A stretch of 64,000 nt of DNA from Methylobacterium brachiatum (GTDB taxonomy: Bacteria > Pseudomonadota > Alphaproteobacteria > Rhizobiales > Beijerinckiaceae): the NCBI RefSeq assembly GCF_020523825.1, contig NZ_JAJALK010000001.1:310001-374000 (forward strand). Direction: 5' to 3'. How positions within the stretch are numbered: the first letter of the stretch is position 1; every line of letters begins with the position of its first letter. A program made the translations under genes and the position numbers. The notes under the pieces were generated by a model. That model was given only the letters and a program-made list of their open reading frames with translations, had not been told where the DNA came from and did no database searches. Shown in pieces: positions 46,583-55,537 of the stretch.

Positions 46583-47277
46583 TGCCGGCGACCCTGCGAA
46601 GCCGTCATGTCGGCAAGCCGAGCCCGTCGCGCCCGGTCGTCACCGGCCGACGGGACTGCATCACGGGCGAGGTCCCCTCCGGCAAGGTGGGGATGGGCTA
46701 TCGCATGGTGGCCTACGAGGGCCTCCTCGCGCGGGACTTCATCCTGATCCTGGAGCAGGACGATGCCGTCCTGCGCTACCAGGAGGAGCCCGCTCCCTTC
46801 CGGTGGCACGACGGCGTCCGGTGGCGCCGCTACACGGCCGACTTCGCCGTGGAGATCGACGACGGGCGGCGCATCGCCGTCGAGGTCAAGCCGCGGAAGA
46901 GGGTGATCAGGCTGGGCTGGGACGGGATCCGGCCCCGCATCGAAGCCGGCGCCAAGGCCGCCGGCTACGACGGCTTCGAGCTCTGGACCGAGGTCGAGGT
47001 CGACGCGCTCCGCGTCGCGAACGCCGCGCTCGTCGCGAGCGAGCGCACCTTCGTGGCCGACGAGGCGGAGCAGCACACCATGCGCGTCGTTCTCGACCGC
47101 TTCGGCGGCCAGGGCCTCGTCCGGGACCTCCGGGCGGCATCGGGGCTCCAGGCCCGCGCCTTCCGGGCCGTCGTGGCCCTGGTCGCGCGAGGCGAGGCCG
47201 AGCTGGCCGACCCCGGCCGACCCTTCGACGACCACGCCATGATCCGCCGCCCCGCGAACCTCAGGAGTGCACCTTGA
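46582..47277 (+). CDS. tnsA: TnsA-like transposon endonuclease
   Basis: A 231-residue protein with the restriction-like nuclease triad of TnsA: Glu46 (YEGLLARDFILIL), Asp87 (RRYTADFAVEI) and EVK at 101-103 (RIAVEVKPRK). In Tn7, TnsA cuts the 5' strands at the ends while TnsB cuts the 3' strands, giving cut-and-paste movement. The C-terminal part (HTMRVVLDRFGGQGLVRDL) is the usual helical TnsB-contact region. Start and stop codons overlap both neighbours, so expression is coupled. Confidence 0.85.
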   Translation: MPATLRSRHVGKPSPSRPVVTGRRDCITGEVPSGKVGMGYRMVAYEGLLARDFILILEQDDAVLRYQEEPAPFRWHDGVRWRRYTADFAVEIDDGRRIAVEVKPRKRVIRLGWDGIRPRIEAGAKAAGYDGFELWTEVEVDALRVANAALVASERTFVADEAEQHTMRVVLDRFGGQGLVRDLRAASGLQARAFRAVVALVARGEAELADPGRPFDDHAMIRRPANLRSAP

Positions 47278-47495
47278 ACAGGCTCGACCAGCAGTTCCGC
47301 CTTCCCATCGGCGCGGTCGTCGTCGTCGACGGCGTCCCCTACGCCTCCGTCGCCCGCGAGCGGGCGGGCCTCGCCCTGCGCAGGCTCGCGGGCGGTTCCG
47401 AGACCGTCGTGCTGAGCGACGCCGTCCTGGTGGACCTCCACCGCGGCGGGAGGGTGCGCATGGCGGGACCCGGTGCATGCGGGGGGCTGCGCTGA
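47274..47495 (+). CDS. stand-alone TnsB N-terminal-domain paralogue
   Basis: A 73-residue protein from a TTG at 47274 (AGGAG upstream; TTGA overlap with tnsA). Its sequence repeats the first 60 residues of the TnsB that follows: FRLPIGAVVVVDGV against IRLQADALVIVEGV, and ERAGLALRRLAGG...LVDL against DEAGVTLRTLGAR...LADL. With the dead core at 45383, which lacks this domain, it would make up a split TnsB. The role could be assembly or inhibition of the transpososome. It would be missed by minimum-length gene callers. Confidence 0.65.
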   Translation: MNRLDQQFRLPIGAVVVVDGVPYASVARERAGLALRRLAGGSETVVLSDAVLVDLHRGGRVRMAGPGACGGLR

Positions 47496-47497
47496 CC

Positions 47498-49738
47498 ATG
47501 GGCGCGTGCCAGATCCGTCTCCAAGCGGACGCGCTCGTCATCGTCGAGGGCGTCTACCACAAGGTGCTCTCGCGCGACGAGGCCGGCGTCACGCTGCGCA
47601 CCCTCGGGGCGAGGCCGGTCACGGTCACGAAGACCCATGCCGAGTTGGCCGACCTCTACTTCGGCGAGCCCAGGCGGCTCCAACTGGTGGAGGACACCGC
47701 CGCCGGGCTCCCCCAAGGCGTCAGGGACAACCTCCTGCGCAACATCGACACCTTCGACGTTCGCCAGCAGGACGCGGCGCTGATGCGCCTCGACTACGTG
47801 CAGGCCTGCGACCGGTGCTTCGCCGAGCGGACCCATAGGAAGGTCCCGAAGGGCTACGCCGATATCGCGAGGCTCGTCGCGGCCGAGCGCCGGCAGCGGG
47901 CCATCGAGAACGAGGGCTCCCATCCCGACGACGTGCCGCTCGAACGGGTGAGCGGCTCCTCGCTGAAGGGTTGGTACGGGCGCTGGCGCAAGGGCGGCAA
48001 GTCCATCGTGGCGCTGATCCCGCTGGACGACCTGAAGGGACGGGCGGGTTTCCGCCTCGATCCCGAGGTCGAGATGATCATCGCGGAGCGCGTGCGCGAG
48101 GACTGGCTCACCCGGAACGGACCGCCGCTGAGCCATGTCATCGTCTTCATCCAGGGCAGGATCGAGCGCGAGAACAAGACGCGCACCGTGCCCTTCGACG
48201 TGCCCGATGGCATGACGATCCGGCGTTGGGTGAAGGCGAACGTCAGCCAGTTCGACGTGATCTACCATCGCGAGGGCCCCGCGGCGGCGGAGCAGGCCTT
48301 CCGGCACGTCAAGAAGGCCCCCCAGGCGACGCGGCCGCTCGAAATCGTCGAGGTCGATCACACGCCCCTCGACGTGCTGGTCCTGGAGGGCGACGGCACG
48401 CCGGCGCGCGACCGGCGCCGCAAGGACAAGCGCACGAGGCGGGTCTGGCTCACGGTCGCGATCTGCGCCGCGACCCGCATGATCGTGGGATTCCACCTCA
48501 GTGACGAGCGTCCCTCCTGGACTTCGGTGATGCACTGCCTGCGCATGGCGGTGCTGCCGAAGGACCTGACCGGCATCCGGGTCGACACGGCGTGGCCCGT
48601 GTTCGGCGTGCCGGAAGTGGTCAAGCTCGATAACGGGAAGGAATTCCACTCCCGGTCGATGAAGGCGGCCGCCGGGCAGCTGCGGTTTGAGCTCCGCTAC
48701 ATGCCCCGGCGCAAGCCCCACCTGAAGGGCAAGGTCGAGCGCGCCCTCGGCACTATCGCGCGCGACTTCTGCGCCTACCTTCCCGGACGGACCTTCCGCG
48801 ACGTGCGCGAGCGCGGCGACTACGACAGCGTCGGGCAGGCCGCCCTGACCCTGGCCCAACTCGTCGAGTTCTTCACCATCTGGGTCGTCGACATCTACCA
48901 CAACCGCAAGCATGGCGGGCTGCTCGGACGAACGCCCCTGCTGCGCTGGCAGGACCTGGCGGGCTATGGCACGCGCCTGCCGCCGTCGGCCGACGACCTC
49001 GACCCGCTCATCGCCCTGGTGGTCCCGCGGACCATCCAGCGGAACGGGATCACCTTCCTCGGCCTCACCTACCAGTCCGACGAACTGAAGGGCGTCCGTC
49101 GCAGGAAGGGCTTCCACTTCGGCGACGAATTCCTCGTCAAGGCCGAAGCGTCCGATCTCGGCCACCTCCTCGTCCTGGTGGACGAGGAGGCCGGTTGGAT
49201 CAAGGTCCCCTGCGAGGACGGGTTGGCCGACGGGACGTCTCTGGCGGAGTGGCGAGACGTGGTCCGCACGGCGCGTCGGATGACGCAGGAAGGCCAGCGC
49301 GTCGCTCGCGCGACGCTCGTCCGCGCGATGGAGCTGCTGCGCGCCGAATGCCGCAAGGCCGGCGTCAAGCCGAAGCGCCTGGCGAGCGCCGACGTCGACT
49401 GGTTCCGCGACCACGCCGACGACCCGATGTTCGAGGTCGCCTGGGACGTCGCGGACGAGGGCGCCCACGAGGAAGAGCGGCTGCGGACCCGACGCCCGCG
49501 GAAGGCCGCGCCGCCGGCCGCGGCCGACGCGGCACCCGCGCCCCGGGTCGGGCAGGGTGGCCGCAAGACCGCCCCGCGCCCGGCCAGCGCCCCGCAGGAA
49601 GCCCCGCAGGACGCCGCGCCGGCGGCCCGACCGGCCGGTCCGAGGCCCGTCGCCGCCGAGGCCGATCCGCGGAGCGTGACGGCGGATGTCGGCGCCGAGT
49701 TCGACCCCGACGATCCTGACAACTGGACTGCCGAGTGA
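47498..49738 (+). CDS. tnsB: TnsB-like DDE transposase
   Basis: About 746 residues from the ATG at 47498 (an ATG at 47477 is in frame). The N-terminal domain is followed by HTH-type DNA-binding regions, then the RNase H-like core with Asp287 (VEVDHTPLDVLV), Asp378 (VVKLDNGKEFHS) and Glu414 (LKGKVERALGT), all intact. The Mu-type beta-barrel region follows (GITFLGLTYQSDELK). The last 100 residues are Ala/Pro/Arg-rich. It binds the transposon ends and joins them to target DNA, with TnsA and TnsC. Confidence 0.9.
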   Translation: MGACQIRLQADALVIVEGVYHKVLSRDEAGVTLRTLGARPVTVTKTHAELADLYFGEPRRLQLVEDTAAGLPQGVRDNLLRNIDTFDVRQQDAALMRLDYVQACDRCFAERTHRKVPKGYADIARLVAAERRQRAIENEGSHPDDVPLERVSGSSLKGWYGRWRKGGKSIVALIPLDDLKGRAGFRLDPEVEMIIAERVREDWLTRNGPPLSHVIVFIQGRIERENKTRTVPFDVPDGMTIRRWVKANVSQFDVIYHREGPAAAEQAFRHVKKAPQATRPLEIVEVDHTPLDVLVLEGDGTPARDRRRKDKRTRRVWLTVAICAATRMIVGFHLSDERPSWTSVMHCLRMAVLPKDLTGIRVDTAWPVFGVPEVVKLDNGKEFHSRSMKAAAGQLRFELRYMPRRKPHLKGKVERALGTIARDFCAYLPGRTFRDVRERGDYDSVGQAALTLAQLVEFFTIWVVDIYHNRKHGGLLGRTPLLRWQDLAGYGTRLPPSADDLDPLIALVVPRTIQRNGITFLGLTYQSDELKGVRRRKGFHFGDEFLVKAEASDLGHLLVLVDEEAGWIKVPCEDGLADGTSLAEWRDVVRTARRMTQEGQRVARATLVRAMELLRAECRKAGVKPKRLASADVDWFRDHADDPMFEVAWDVADEGAHEEERLRTRRPRKAAPPAAADAAPAPRVGQGGRKTAPRPASAPQEAPQDAAPAARPAGPRPVAAEADPRSVTADVGAEFDPDDPDNWTAE

Positions 49739-49748
49739 GGGCCATCGC

Positions 49749-50876
49749 ATGCCGCAAAGCCAGGACGGGGAGATCTTCCGCCCCGACGTCACCATCCTTC
49801 CCGGCCCCCAGGCCGCCCCGGTCCGCCGTGAGCGGTTCGCGATCCGCTTGAGCCCGCAGGACCTCGAACGGCGGGCCTGGAAGCGACGCGTCGACACCAT
49901 CCACGTCAACACCGACGTCGTGATCAAGACCGTCGCGCGCTTCGACGAGATGCTCAAGGACCTCGGCGACGATGTCGAGGGTCAGTGCCTCGTCATCCCG
50001 GCCGCTTCCGGGGCCGGGAAGTCGCATCTGCTCGCCCGGTTGCAGCTCCGCCCGGCGCTCGTGCCGTTCCGCGACGAGTTCGGCCCCGTGCGGCCGCTGG
50101 TCTACATCAAGGCGCCGAGCCCCTGCACGCTGAAGACGCTGGGTCTCGCGCTGTACCTCGCCATGACGGAGAAGGAGCTCAGCGCCAACCTGAAGGAGCA
50201 CGATATCTGGACCCGGGTGCGCCACCAGATGCACGCCCAACTCGTCTCCATCATCATGATCGACGAATTCCACCATGCCTTCCGCGGACGCACCGGTGAC
50301 GAGCGGCGCACCCTGGTCGAGACGCTGAAGAACCTCGTCATCCCGGATCCGGACGATCCGCTTCGGCCGCCCGGTGCGGAGTTGCGCCCCGTCTCCCTCG
50401 TGCTCTCGGGCATGCCCTGGCTCAAGAAGGTGCTGAAGGAGGATTTCCAGCTCCTCCGGCGCTGCGTCTTCAAGCCGATCAAGCCGCTGGGTCACTCGGA
50501 AGCCTGCGTGAAGAAGGCCACGAAATTCCTGTCGCTGGTCGAGGCAAGGCTCGGCTTCCCGGCCGCGTGCGGCCTGTCGGAGCACGACATGGTTCAGCGC
50601 ATGCTCAAGGCTTCGAACGGCTACACCGGTCGCATGATGCACCTCGTCAAGAAGGCGGCCTTCCGCGCCATCCAGTCGGGCAAGCCGAGCATCGGGCAGG
50701 TCGACCACCTCGGCTTCGTCTTCGAGGAGATCTTCGAGCTCGGTCCGCGCAGGAACCCGTTCCTGGTGGTCGACATCTCGACCCTGCCGAAGATGAAGGA
50801 GATCGAGTTCGAGAGGCTCACGCGCCTGACGGGGACCGCCGAGGCCGGGGTCGAGACGCAAGCCGACGACGCGTAG
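49749..50876 (+). CDS. tnsC: TnsC-like AAA+ transposition regulator
   Basis: About 375 residues from the ATG at 49749. Walker A is ASGAGKS (86-92), Walker B IIMIDEFHH (168-176), with SLVLSGMPWLKKVL as the next strand and sensor region. This is the TnsC/TniB ATPase that connects target selection by TniQ to the TnsAB transposase. A distinctive GDDVEGQCLVIPAASGAGKS core matches Tn7-like TnsC. It begins ten bases after TnsB. Confidence 0.9.
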   Translation: MPQSQDGEIFRPDVTILPGPQAAPVRRERFAIRLSPQDLERRAWKRRVDTIHVNTDVVIKTVARFDEMLKDLGDDVEGQCLVIPAASGAGKSHLLARLQLRPALVPFRDEFGPVRPLVYIKAPSPCTLKTLGLALYLAMTEKELSANLKEHDIWTRVRHQMHAQLVSIIMIDEFHHAFRGRTGDERRTLVETLKNLVIPDPDDPLRPPGAELRPVSLVLSGMPWLKKVLKEDFQLLRRCVFKPIKPLGHSEACVKKATKFLSLVEARLGFPAACGLSEHDMVQRMLKASNGYTGRMMHLVKKAAFRAIQSGKPSIGQVDHLGFVFEEIFELGPRRNPFLVVDISTLPKMKEIEFERLTRLTGTAEAGVETQADDA

Positions 50877-50886
50877 GGGGAAACCG

Positions 50887-52746
50887 ATGCGGCTGACCAT
50901 CATCCCGCCCGTCATCGACGGGGAATCCGCCGCGGCCCACCTGCTGCGCGCCTTCGACGTCAACGGCGAGCCGTGGAGCCGCGAACGCCTCAGGACCGCG
51001 GGCCATTCCATGAGCGACATCCTGCAGGGCCGCGCCGCCGGCCCCCTCGCGGATCGGCTCGGCCGTGGCGAGGACGCGTTCCGGGGTTGGACGCCCACCG
51101 AGATCACCAAGAAAAAGGTCGTGATCGCGGACGAGGTGGTCCACCGGGACGATTGGACGACGAACGTGCGGCGGTGGTGCCCCTGCTGTTGGCAGGACGA
51201 CCTTCGCAGGACGCCGTCGGGACGACACGCGCACTGGAACATCCACCGGCGCTTCTGGTGGGACGTGGCCGCCGTCGGCACCTGTCCCCTCCATCATGTC
51301 CGCCTGGAGGCGTCCTGCCCGATTTGCCGGACGGGCGTCACCTGGGAAGCCGGCTCGCTGACCCGTTGCAGGAACGGCCATTCCCTTCTCGCCTGCGACG
51401 GCGCCAGGGTCCCGCCCGCGACGACGCTGGCGGACGCCTACGTGGTCGGCCGCCTCGGCGGCATGGCCCGGACCAGCGTGCCCCTCCTCGACGGCCTGAC
51501 GCTCGCCGAGGCCTGCGACGCCATGGAGCGGTTCGGCGTCGCCCTGCTCGGGGGCGCCGACGGGGCCCTCTCGAAGTTTCCGGCGGAGCGCCATCCGGAG
51601 GTGTTCTCGGCCGGTCTCGCCACCGCCCGGGACTGGCCGCACGCCTTCGACGCCCTGCTCGACGGGATGGCCCGAGCCGACCATGTCGGCCTCGGCGCCT
51701 GGGGGGCCGAACAGGTCTATGGCTACCTGTATCTCTGGGCGAAGCGGCTGCCGGCGGGAGCGAGCGGGGATGCGGTTCGGGCGGCCCTATACGCGCATCA
51801 CGCCGGTCGGGGCCCGGTTCACAAGACCTCGGTGGTGATCCGGCATGCCGACGTCCCGTTGGTCAGCCTCGCCGACATCGCCGCGGAATGCGGCCGAAGG
51901 CCGGAGTTCATCGCCGGCTACGTCAAGGCCCTGGGCGCCTGGCCGCAACGGACGAGGAGGGGTACGCCCATCGGCATCGCCCGCGAGACCGCCGCCCAGA
52001 TCCGGGCGATCCTCGACCGCGCGCTCCGCGCGGAGGATCTGCCGGCGGCGCTCGGGCTGGCGAAGCGCCAGACGCGGATGTTGGTCGCGGCGCGAATCGT
52101 CCCACCCGCCGAGATCCACGCGCGCGCCGGCATCAAGGCCGACGTCTTCGACCGGGATGCCGTGGCCGCCGTGCTATCCCGGATCCGTGGCTCGGCGCCG
52201 ACCGTCGGGGCCACGCCCGCCGGCCTCCTTCCGCTCGCGCGAGCCAGCCAGCACGGCAAGGTCGACGGCGTGCGCGGCACCTGCGACATGATCCTGGCCG
52301 GCCAGCTTCGGGTCAGGGCGGTCCTGCGGGACGTACCCGGCCTCGCGGGCTTCCTGGTCAACCCGGAGGACATCAGGGTCGCGCGGCGTTCGCGCGAAGG
52401 TGGGGGTCTCACCCTCGAAGAGGTCGGCCGGCGGCTCACGGTCCCGACGGACAGCGTCGGCCTGATCGTCCGGGCGGGCCTCATGGCGGGGACAGCGATG
52501 CCGTGCGGGGAGATCCTCGTGCGGGACGATGCGCTCGCGGCTTACGAGGCCGAGTACGCCACCACGGGTGCGCTCGCCAGGGAGATGGGATCCGGCGCGC
52601 GGTGGGTGCGGGAAGCCTTGGATCGGGCCGGCGTCAGGCCAGCTTTCGCGATCACATGCCGAAAGACCACGACGGTATGGCGCCGGATGGATGTCCCGAC
52701 GGACCTTCGGCGCCGCATCGCCAAGACCCACGCGCCGCGACCCTAG
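50887..52746 (+). CDS. tniQ: TniQ/TnsD-like target-selection protein
   Basis: A 619-residue protein. The TniQ zinc-finger region is clear: RRWCPCCWQDDLRRTP (95-110), GTCPLHHVRLEASCPIC (131-147) and LTRCRNGHSLLAC. Helix-turn-helix repeats fill the C-terminal two thirds (LADIAAECGRRPEFIAGYV, TLEEVGRRLTVPTDSVGLI). The length fits TnsD-type proteins that read a specific chromosomal attachment site, rather than the short TniQ of CRISPR-linked elements. No CRISPR array or cas gene is seen nearby. It ends the operon. Confidence 0.88.
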   Translation: MRLTIIPPVIDGESAAAHLLRAFDVNGEPWSRERLRTAGHSMSDILQGRAAGPLADRLGRGEDAFRGWTPTEITKKKVVIADEVVHRDDWTTNVRRWCPCCWQDDLRRTPSGRHAHWNIHRRFWWDVAAVGTCPLHHVRLEASCPICRTGVTWEAGSLTRCRNGHSLLACDGARVPPATTLADAYVVGRLGGMARTSVPLLDGLTLAEACDAMERFGVALLGGADGALSKFPAERHPEVFSAGLATARDWPHAFDALLDGMARADHVGLGAWGAEQVYGYLYLWAKRLPAGASGDAVRAALYAHHAGRGPVHKTSVVIRHADVPLVSLADIAAECGRRPEFIAGYVKALGAWPQRTRRGTPIGIARETAAQIRAILDRALRAEDLPAALGLAKRQTRMLVAARIVPPAEIHARAGIKADVFDRDAVAAVLSRIRGSAPTVGATPAGLLPLARASQHGKVDGVRGTCDMILAGQLRVRAVLRDVPGLAGFLVNPEDIRVARRSREGGGLTLEEVGRRLTVPTDSVGLIVRAGLMAGTAMPCGEILVRDDALAAYEAEYATTGALAREMGSGARWVREALDRAGVRPAFAITCRKTTTVWRRMDVPTDLRRRIAKTHAPRP

Positions 52747-53518
52747 GAGCACGCCGGGACCGCCGTTCCGCGCGAGCGCCGTCGGCGCAAAGCCATGAGC
52801 GGGGCGATGAGGATCTGCGCGGGGCGTCGACCGAGGAAGGATGTTACGCCGTCTTGGTTCGGGGACCCCGTCGCCTTCCAGGGGACGTGAACAGATTGGA
52901 TCATCGCCGCGACCGTGATCGCGGCGGCCCATCGGTTCGGCTGGCGCGGCCTCGCGCTCGGATCCGTCCTCGGTGCGACCGGCGTCGCGGTGCTGGCGGC
53001 GCTGCAGGCGGCGACCTGCCGGATCGCCCGGCATTGGCTGGATTGGATCTCCGTCCTGCCGCCGCTCGGGTTCGGCCTCCAACGCGCTTATGAGGTCACC
53101 GCCGGCCTGCAAGGCCGAGACGGTGCCGACGTCCACCCTCGCGGTCAGGCTTGCACCTGCCCATCGACGCCGGCGGGCTCGGTTCGCGCCTCGGGCATCG
53201 GCAGCGGCGGGGCTGGTGAGCCTCGTGGTCTGGCCCGGCGTGTCCCGGCGCAATAAGACGGCGACCGCGACCGCCGGAAACGGATCGGGGCTCGCCGTCC
53301 TCGTCCGCCGGGCTTGCTGCTGTGGGATGGAGCGCATCGTCCGACGCATGCCGCCCGACGTGCCGGACGCAATCGCGGCGGTGACGGTCACCGGTCACGA
53401 CGCCTTTCGATTCCGGCTCGGCTACACCGGCGTGGCTTGACGGGGCGTCCGGCTGGACGAAACCCATGTCGGGGACGATCTGACCGGGGCCGCCGTTCCG
53501 CCCTGCGGATCCTGCGAT
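52747..53518. other. 772-base region after TniQ
   Basis: No well-supported gene. A short ORF from a GTG at 52915 starts with a plausible hydrophobic stretch (LALGSVLGATGVAVLAALQ) but turns low-complexity and may be a remnant. No obvious transposon end or repeat is seen. Confidence 0.35.
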
Positions 53519-53734
53519 CTAGGAGCGGCTCGGGGTCCTGCCGGGCTCGACTTCGACCTGCGCGACGGCGACCTGCTGAACGCGCCGCGGCAGTTCGCGA
53601 GCGAGGGCGGCCTTCCTGTAAGGCGTCATCTTCCGCCACGCGCGTATTTCCGGGACCGTGCGGCCGCAACCGAGGCACCAGCCGGTCCGCCCATCCCACT
53701 GGCAAACCCCGATGCATGGGTCGTCCTTCCTCAT
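53519..53734 (-). CDS. DUF1289 cysteine-rich protein
   Basis: About 71 residues from the ATG at 53734. The DUF1289 pattern is complete: DPCIGVCQWDGRTGWCLGCGRTVPEIRAWRKM, with four conserved cysteines that probably bind a metal or cluster. Its function is unknown. It is divergent from rcnR, with the operator at 53779 in between. Confidence 0.75.
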   Translation of the reverse strand: MRKDDPCIGVCQWDGRTGWCLGCGRTVPEIRAWRKMTPYRKAALARELPRRVQQVAVAQVEVEPGRTPSRS

Positions 53735-53778
53735 GCTAGGGCCTCCCCGCCACGCGACGCATCGGTCGCTGGACACAG

Positions 53779-53795
53779 ATAGGGTACCCCCCTAT
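53779..53795. promoter_or_regulatory. RcnR-type operator
   Basis: ATAGGG-N5-CCCTAT is a perfect six-base inverted repeat with a C-rich centre, 27 bases before rcnR. RcnR binds G/C-tract palindromes with AT flanks at its own promoter. Confidence 0.65.
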
Positions 53796-53821
53796 ATATT
53801 GCGAGTACGAGGACGCCATTC

Positions 53822-54100
53822 ATGGCTCACACGATCAAGGACAGGACCAAGCTGCTGGCGCGGGTGCGCCGGATCAAAGGACAGGCGGAAGCCGTCGAGC
53901 GGGCCCTGGAAGCCGAGCTCGGCTGCAGCGACGTCCTGATGCTGGTCGCCTCGATGCGCGGGGCCATCAACGGCCTGACCGCCGAGCTGATGGAAGACCA
54001 CATCCGCCACCACGTCGTGAACCCGGACGCCGAGCCGGACGCCGAGCGCGCCCGGGGCGCCGCCGAGCTGATCGAGGTGGTGCGGACCTACCTCAAATGA
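53822..54100 (+). CDS. rcnR: RcnR nickel/cobalt-responsive repressor
   Basis: A 92-residue CsoR/RcnR-family protein. The four ligands that define RcnR are all in register: His3 (MAHTIKD), Cys35 (ELGCSDV), His60 and His64 (EDHIRHH). RcnR represses the efflux gene until Ni(II) or Co(II) binds. The rcnA gene begins 13 bases downstream, and a palindromic operator lies upstream, so autoregulation is expected. Confidence 0.92.
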   Translation: MAHTIKDRTKLLARVRRIKGQAEAVERALEAELGCSDVLMLVASMRGAINGLTAELMEDHIRHHVVNPDAEPDAERARGAAELIEVVRTYLK

Positions 54101-54113
54101 CGAGAGCCGCCCC

Positions 54114-55238
54114 ATGACCCCGTTCGCCGACCTGCTGCAGCAGGGGACCGCGCATGCCTGGCTGTTCGTGCCGAGCGCGATCCTGCTCGGCGCCCTGCAC
54201 GGCCTGGAGCCCGGCCATTCGAAGACGATGATGGCCGCCTTCATCATCGCGGTCCGGGGCACGGTCACGCAGGCGGTCCTGCTCGGGCTGGCGGCGACGC
54301 TCTCGCACACCGCGGTCGTCTGGGTGATCGCGCTGGGCGGACAGTATCTCGGCCAGGAATGGGGAGGCGAGACGGCCGAGCCGTATTTCCAGCTGGCGTC
54401 GGCGGTGCTCATCGTCGGCATCGCGCTCTGGATGGCGTGGCGGACCTGGCGCGAGCAGCACCACGGTCACCATCATCACCATGGCGAGCACCGGCACGTC
54501 GTGACCGGCGACAGCCGGTTGACGCTGGAGGTGTACGAGGACGGCGTGCCGCCGCGCTGGCGCCTCCGGGCCGGGACGGGTCCGCTGCCCGCGCCGGGTG
54601 CGGTCACCGTCGAGACGGTCCGTCCGGACGGCGGGCGGCAGACGTTCGCCTTCGCCGATGGGGGCGACTTCCTGGAGAGCCTGGAGGAGATCCCCGAGCC
54701 GCACGCCTTCACGGCGCGACTGCGCCTTGACGGGTCCGAGGGTGCGGAAACTCACGAGGTCGCGTTCGAGGAGCAGGATCACGACCACGGTCACATGAAC
54801 CTGGGCGACGAGGACGACGCCCATGCCCGGGCGCATGCGGAGGACATCCGGCGACGCTTCGCCGGGCGTCAGGTGACGACTGGACAGATCGTGCTGTTCG
54901 GGCTGACCGGCGGCCTGATCCCGTGCCCGGCCGCCATCACCGTCCTGCTCCTGTGCATCCAGCTCAAGCAGTTCAGCCTCGGCTTCGCGCTGGTCGTCTG
55001 CTTCAGCATCGGCCTCGCGGTCACGATGGTCTCGGCCGGGGTGCTGGCCGCCCTCAGCGTCAAGCACGTCGCGTCGCGGTGGTCCGGGTTCGGTGCCTTC
55101 GCCCGTCGGGCGCCCTACGCCTCGGCAGCCCTGATCGTGCTCGTCGGCCTCTACACCGGCTGGCTTGGCTGGCAGGGCATCCATCCCGACCCCGCGGCGC
55201 ACGCGGTCGGGATCGTCCCATCGGTCAGCCCATCGTAA
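54114..55238 (+). CDS. rcnA: RcnA-like nickel/cobalt efflux protein
   Basis: A 374-residue membrane protein of the NiCoT/RcnA group. The signature ALHGLEPGHSKTMMAAFI lies in the first helix pair, with a His-rich loop (HHGHHHHHGEHRH) near residue 123. A soluble insertion of about 90 residues (LTLEVYEDGVPPRW ... RLRLDGSEGAETHEV) precedes a second His/Asp loop (DHDHGHMNLGDEDDAHARAH); E. coli RcnA lacks such a large insert. The later helices carry GLTGGLIPCPAAITVLLL. It exports Ni(II)/Co(II), controlled by RcnR. Confidence 0.9.
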   Translation: MTPFADLLQQGTAHAWLFVPSAILLGALHGLEPGHSKTMMAAFIIAVRGTVTQAVLLGLAATLSHTAVVWVIALGGQYLGQEWGGETAEPYFQLASAVLIVGIALWMAWRTWREQHHGHHHHHGEHRHVVTGDSRLTLEVYEDGVPPRWRLRAGTGPLPAPGAVTVETVRPDGGRQTFAFADGGDFLESLEEIPEPHAFTARLRLDGSEGAETHEVAFEEQDHDHGHMNLGDEDDAHARAHAEDIRRRFAGRQVTTGQIVLFGLTGGLIPCPAAITVLLLCIQLKQFSLGFALVVCFSIGLAVTMVSAGVLAALSVKHVASRWSGFGAFARRAPYASAALIVLVGLYTGWLGWQGIHPDPAAHAVGIVPSVSPS

Positions 55239-55537
55239 GCGCGGTCCCGGCGGGCTTGGTCGCCCCGCCGGTCCTCGCCGCGAAAGCCCACAGCCGTCGA
55301 GGCGCCGGTGCATCGGCGGATTTAGGCGAGATGGACGCGGCTGCCCGCTCGGAGCGAACCGGTTGAGCCTCAGGACGCGTGGGTCAAGCCGACGGACTTA
55401 CCGGGCTGCCACCGCGAAGACCCGCATGGCGGGGTTCCGGCGGCGCATCGCCCCGCACCTTCGCCATTCGATCGAAGCCGCGGCGCGTGGCATCCACGGC
55501 CTCGTGACCGAAGCGCCCGACGAACATCCGGCTCGGT

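Noticed and set aside
45383..52746. CRISPR-associated transposon
   Set aside because: No CRISPR array or cas gene was seen in the window, and TniQ is long (619 residues) like TnsD rather than the short CRISPR-type TniQ.
52915..53256. Plus-strand ORF with a hydrophobic N-terminus after TniQ
   Set aside because: Becomes low-complexity after about 65 residues, lacks a ribosome site and shows no domain.
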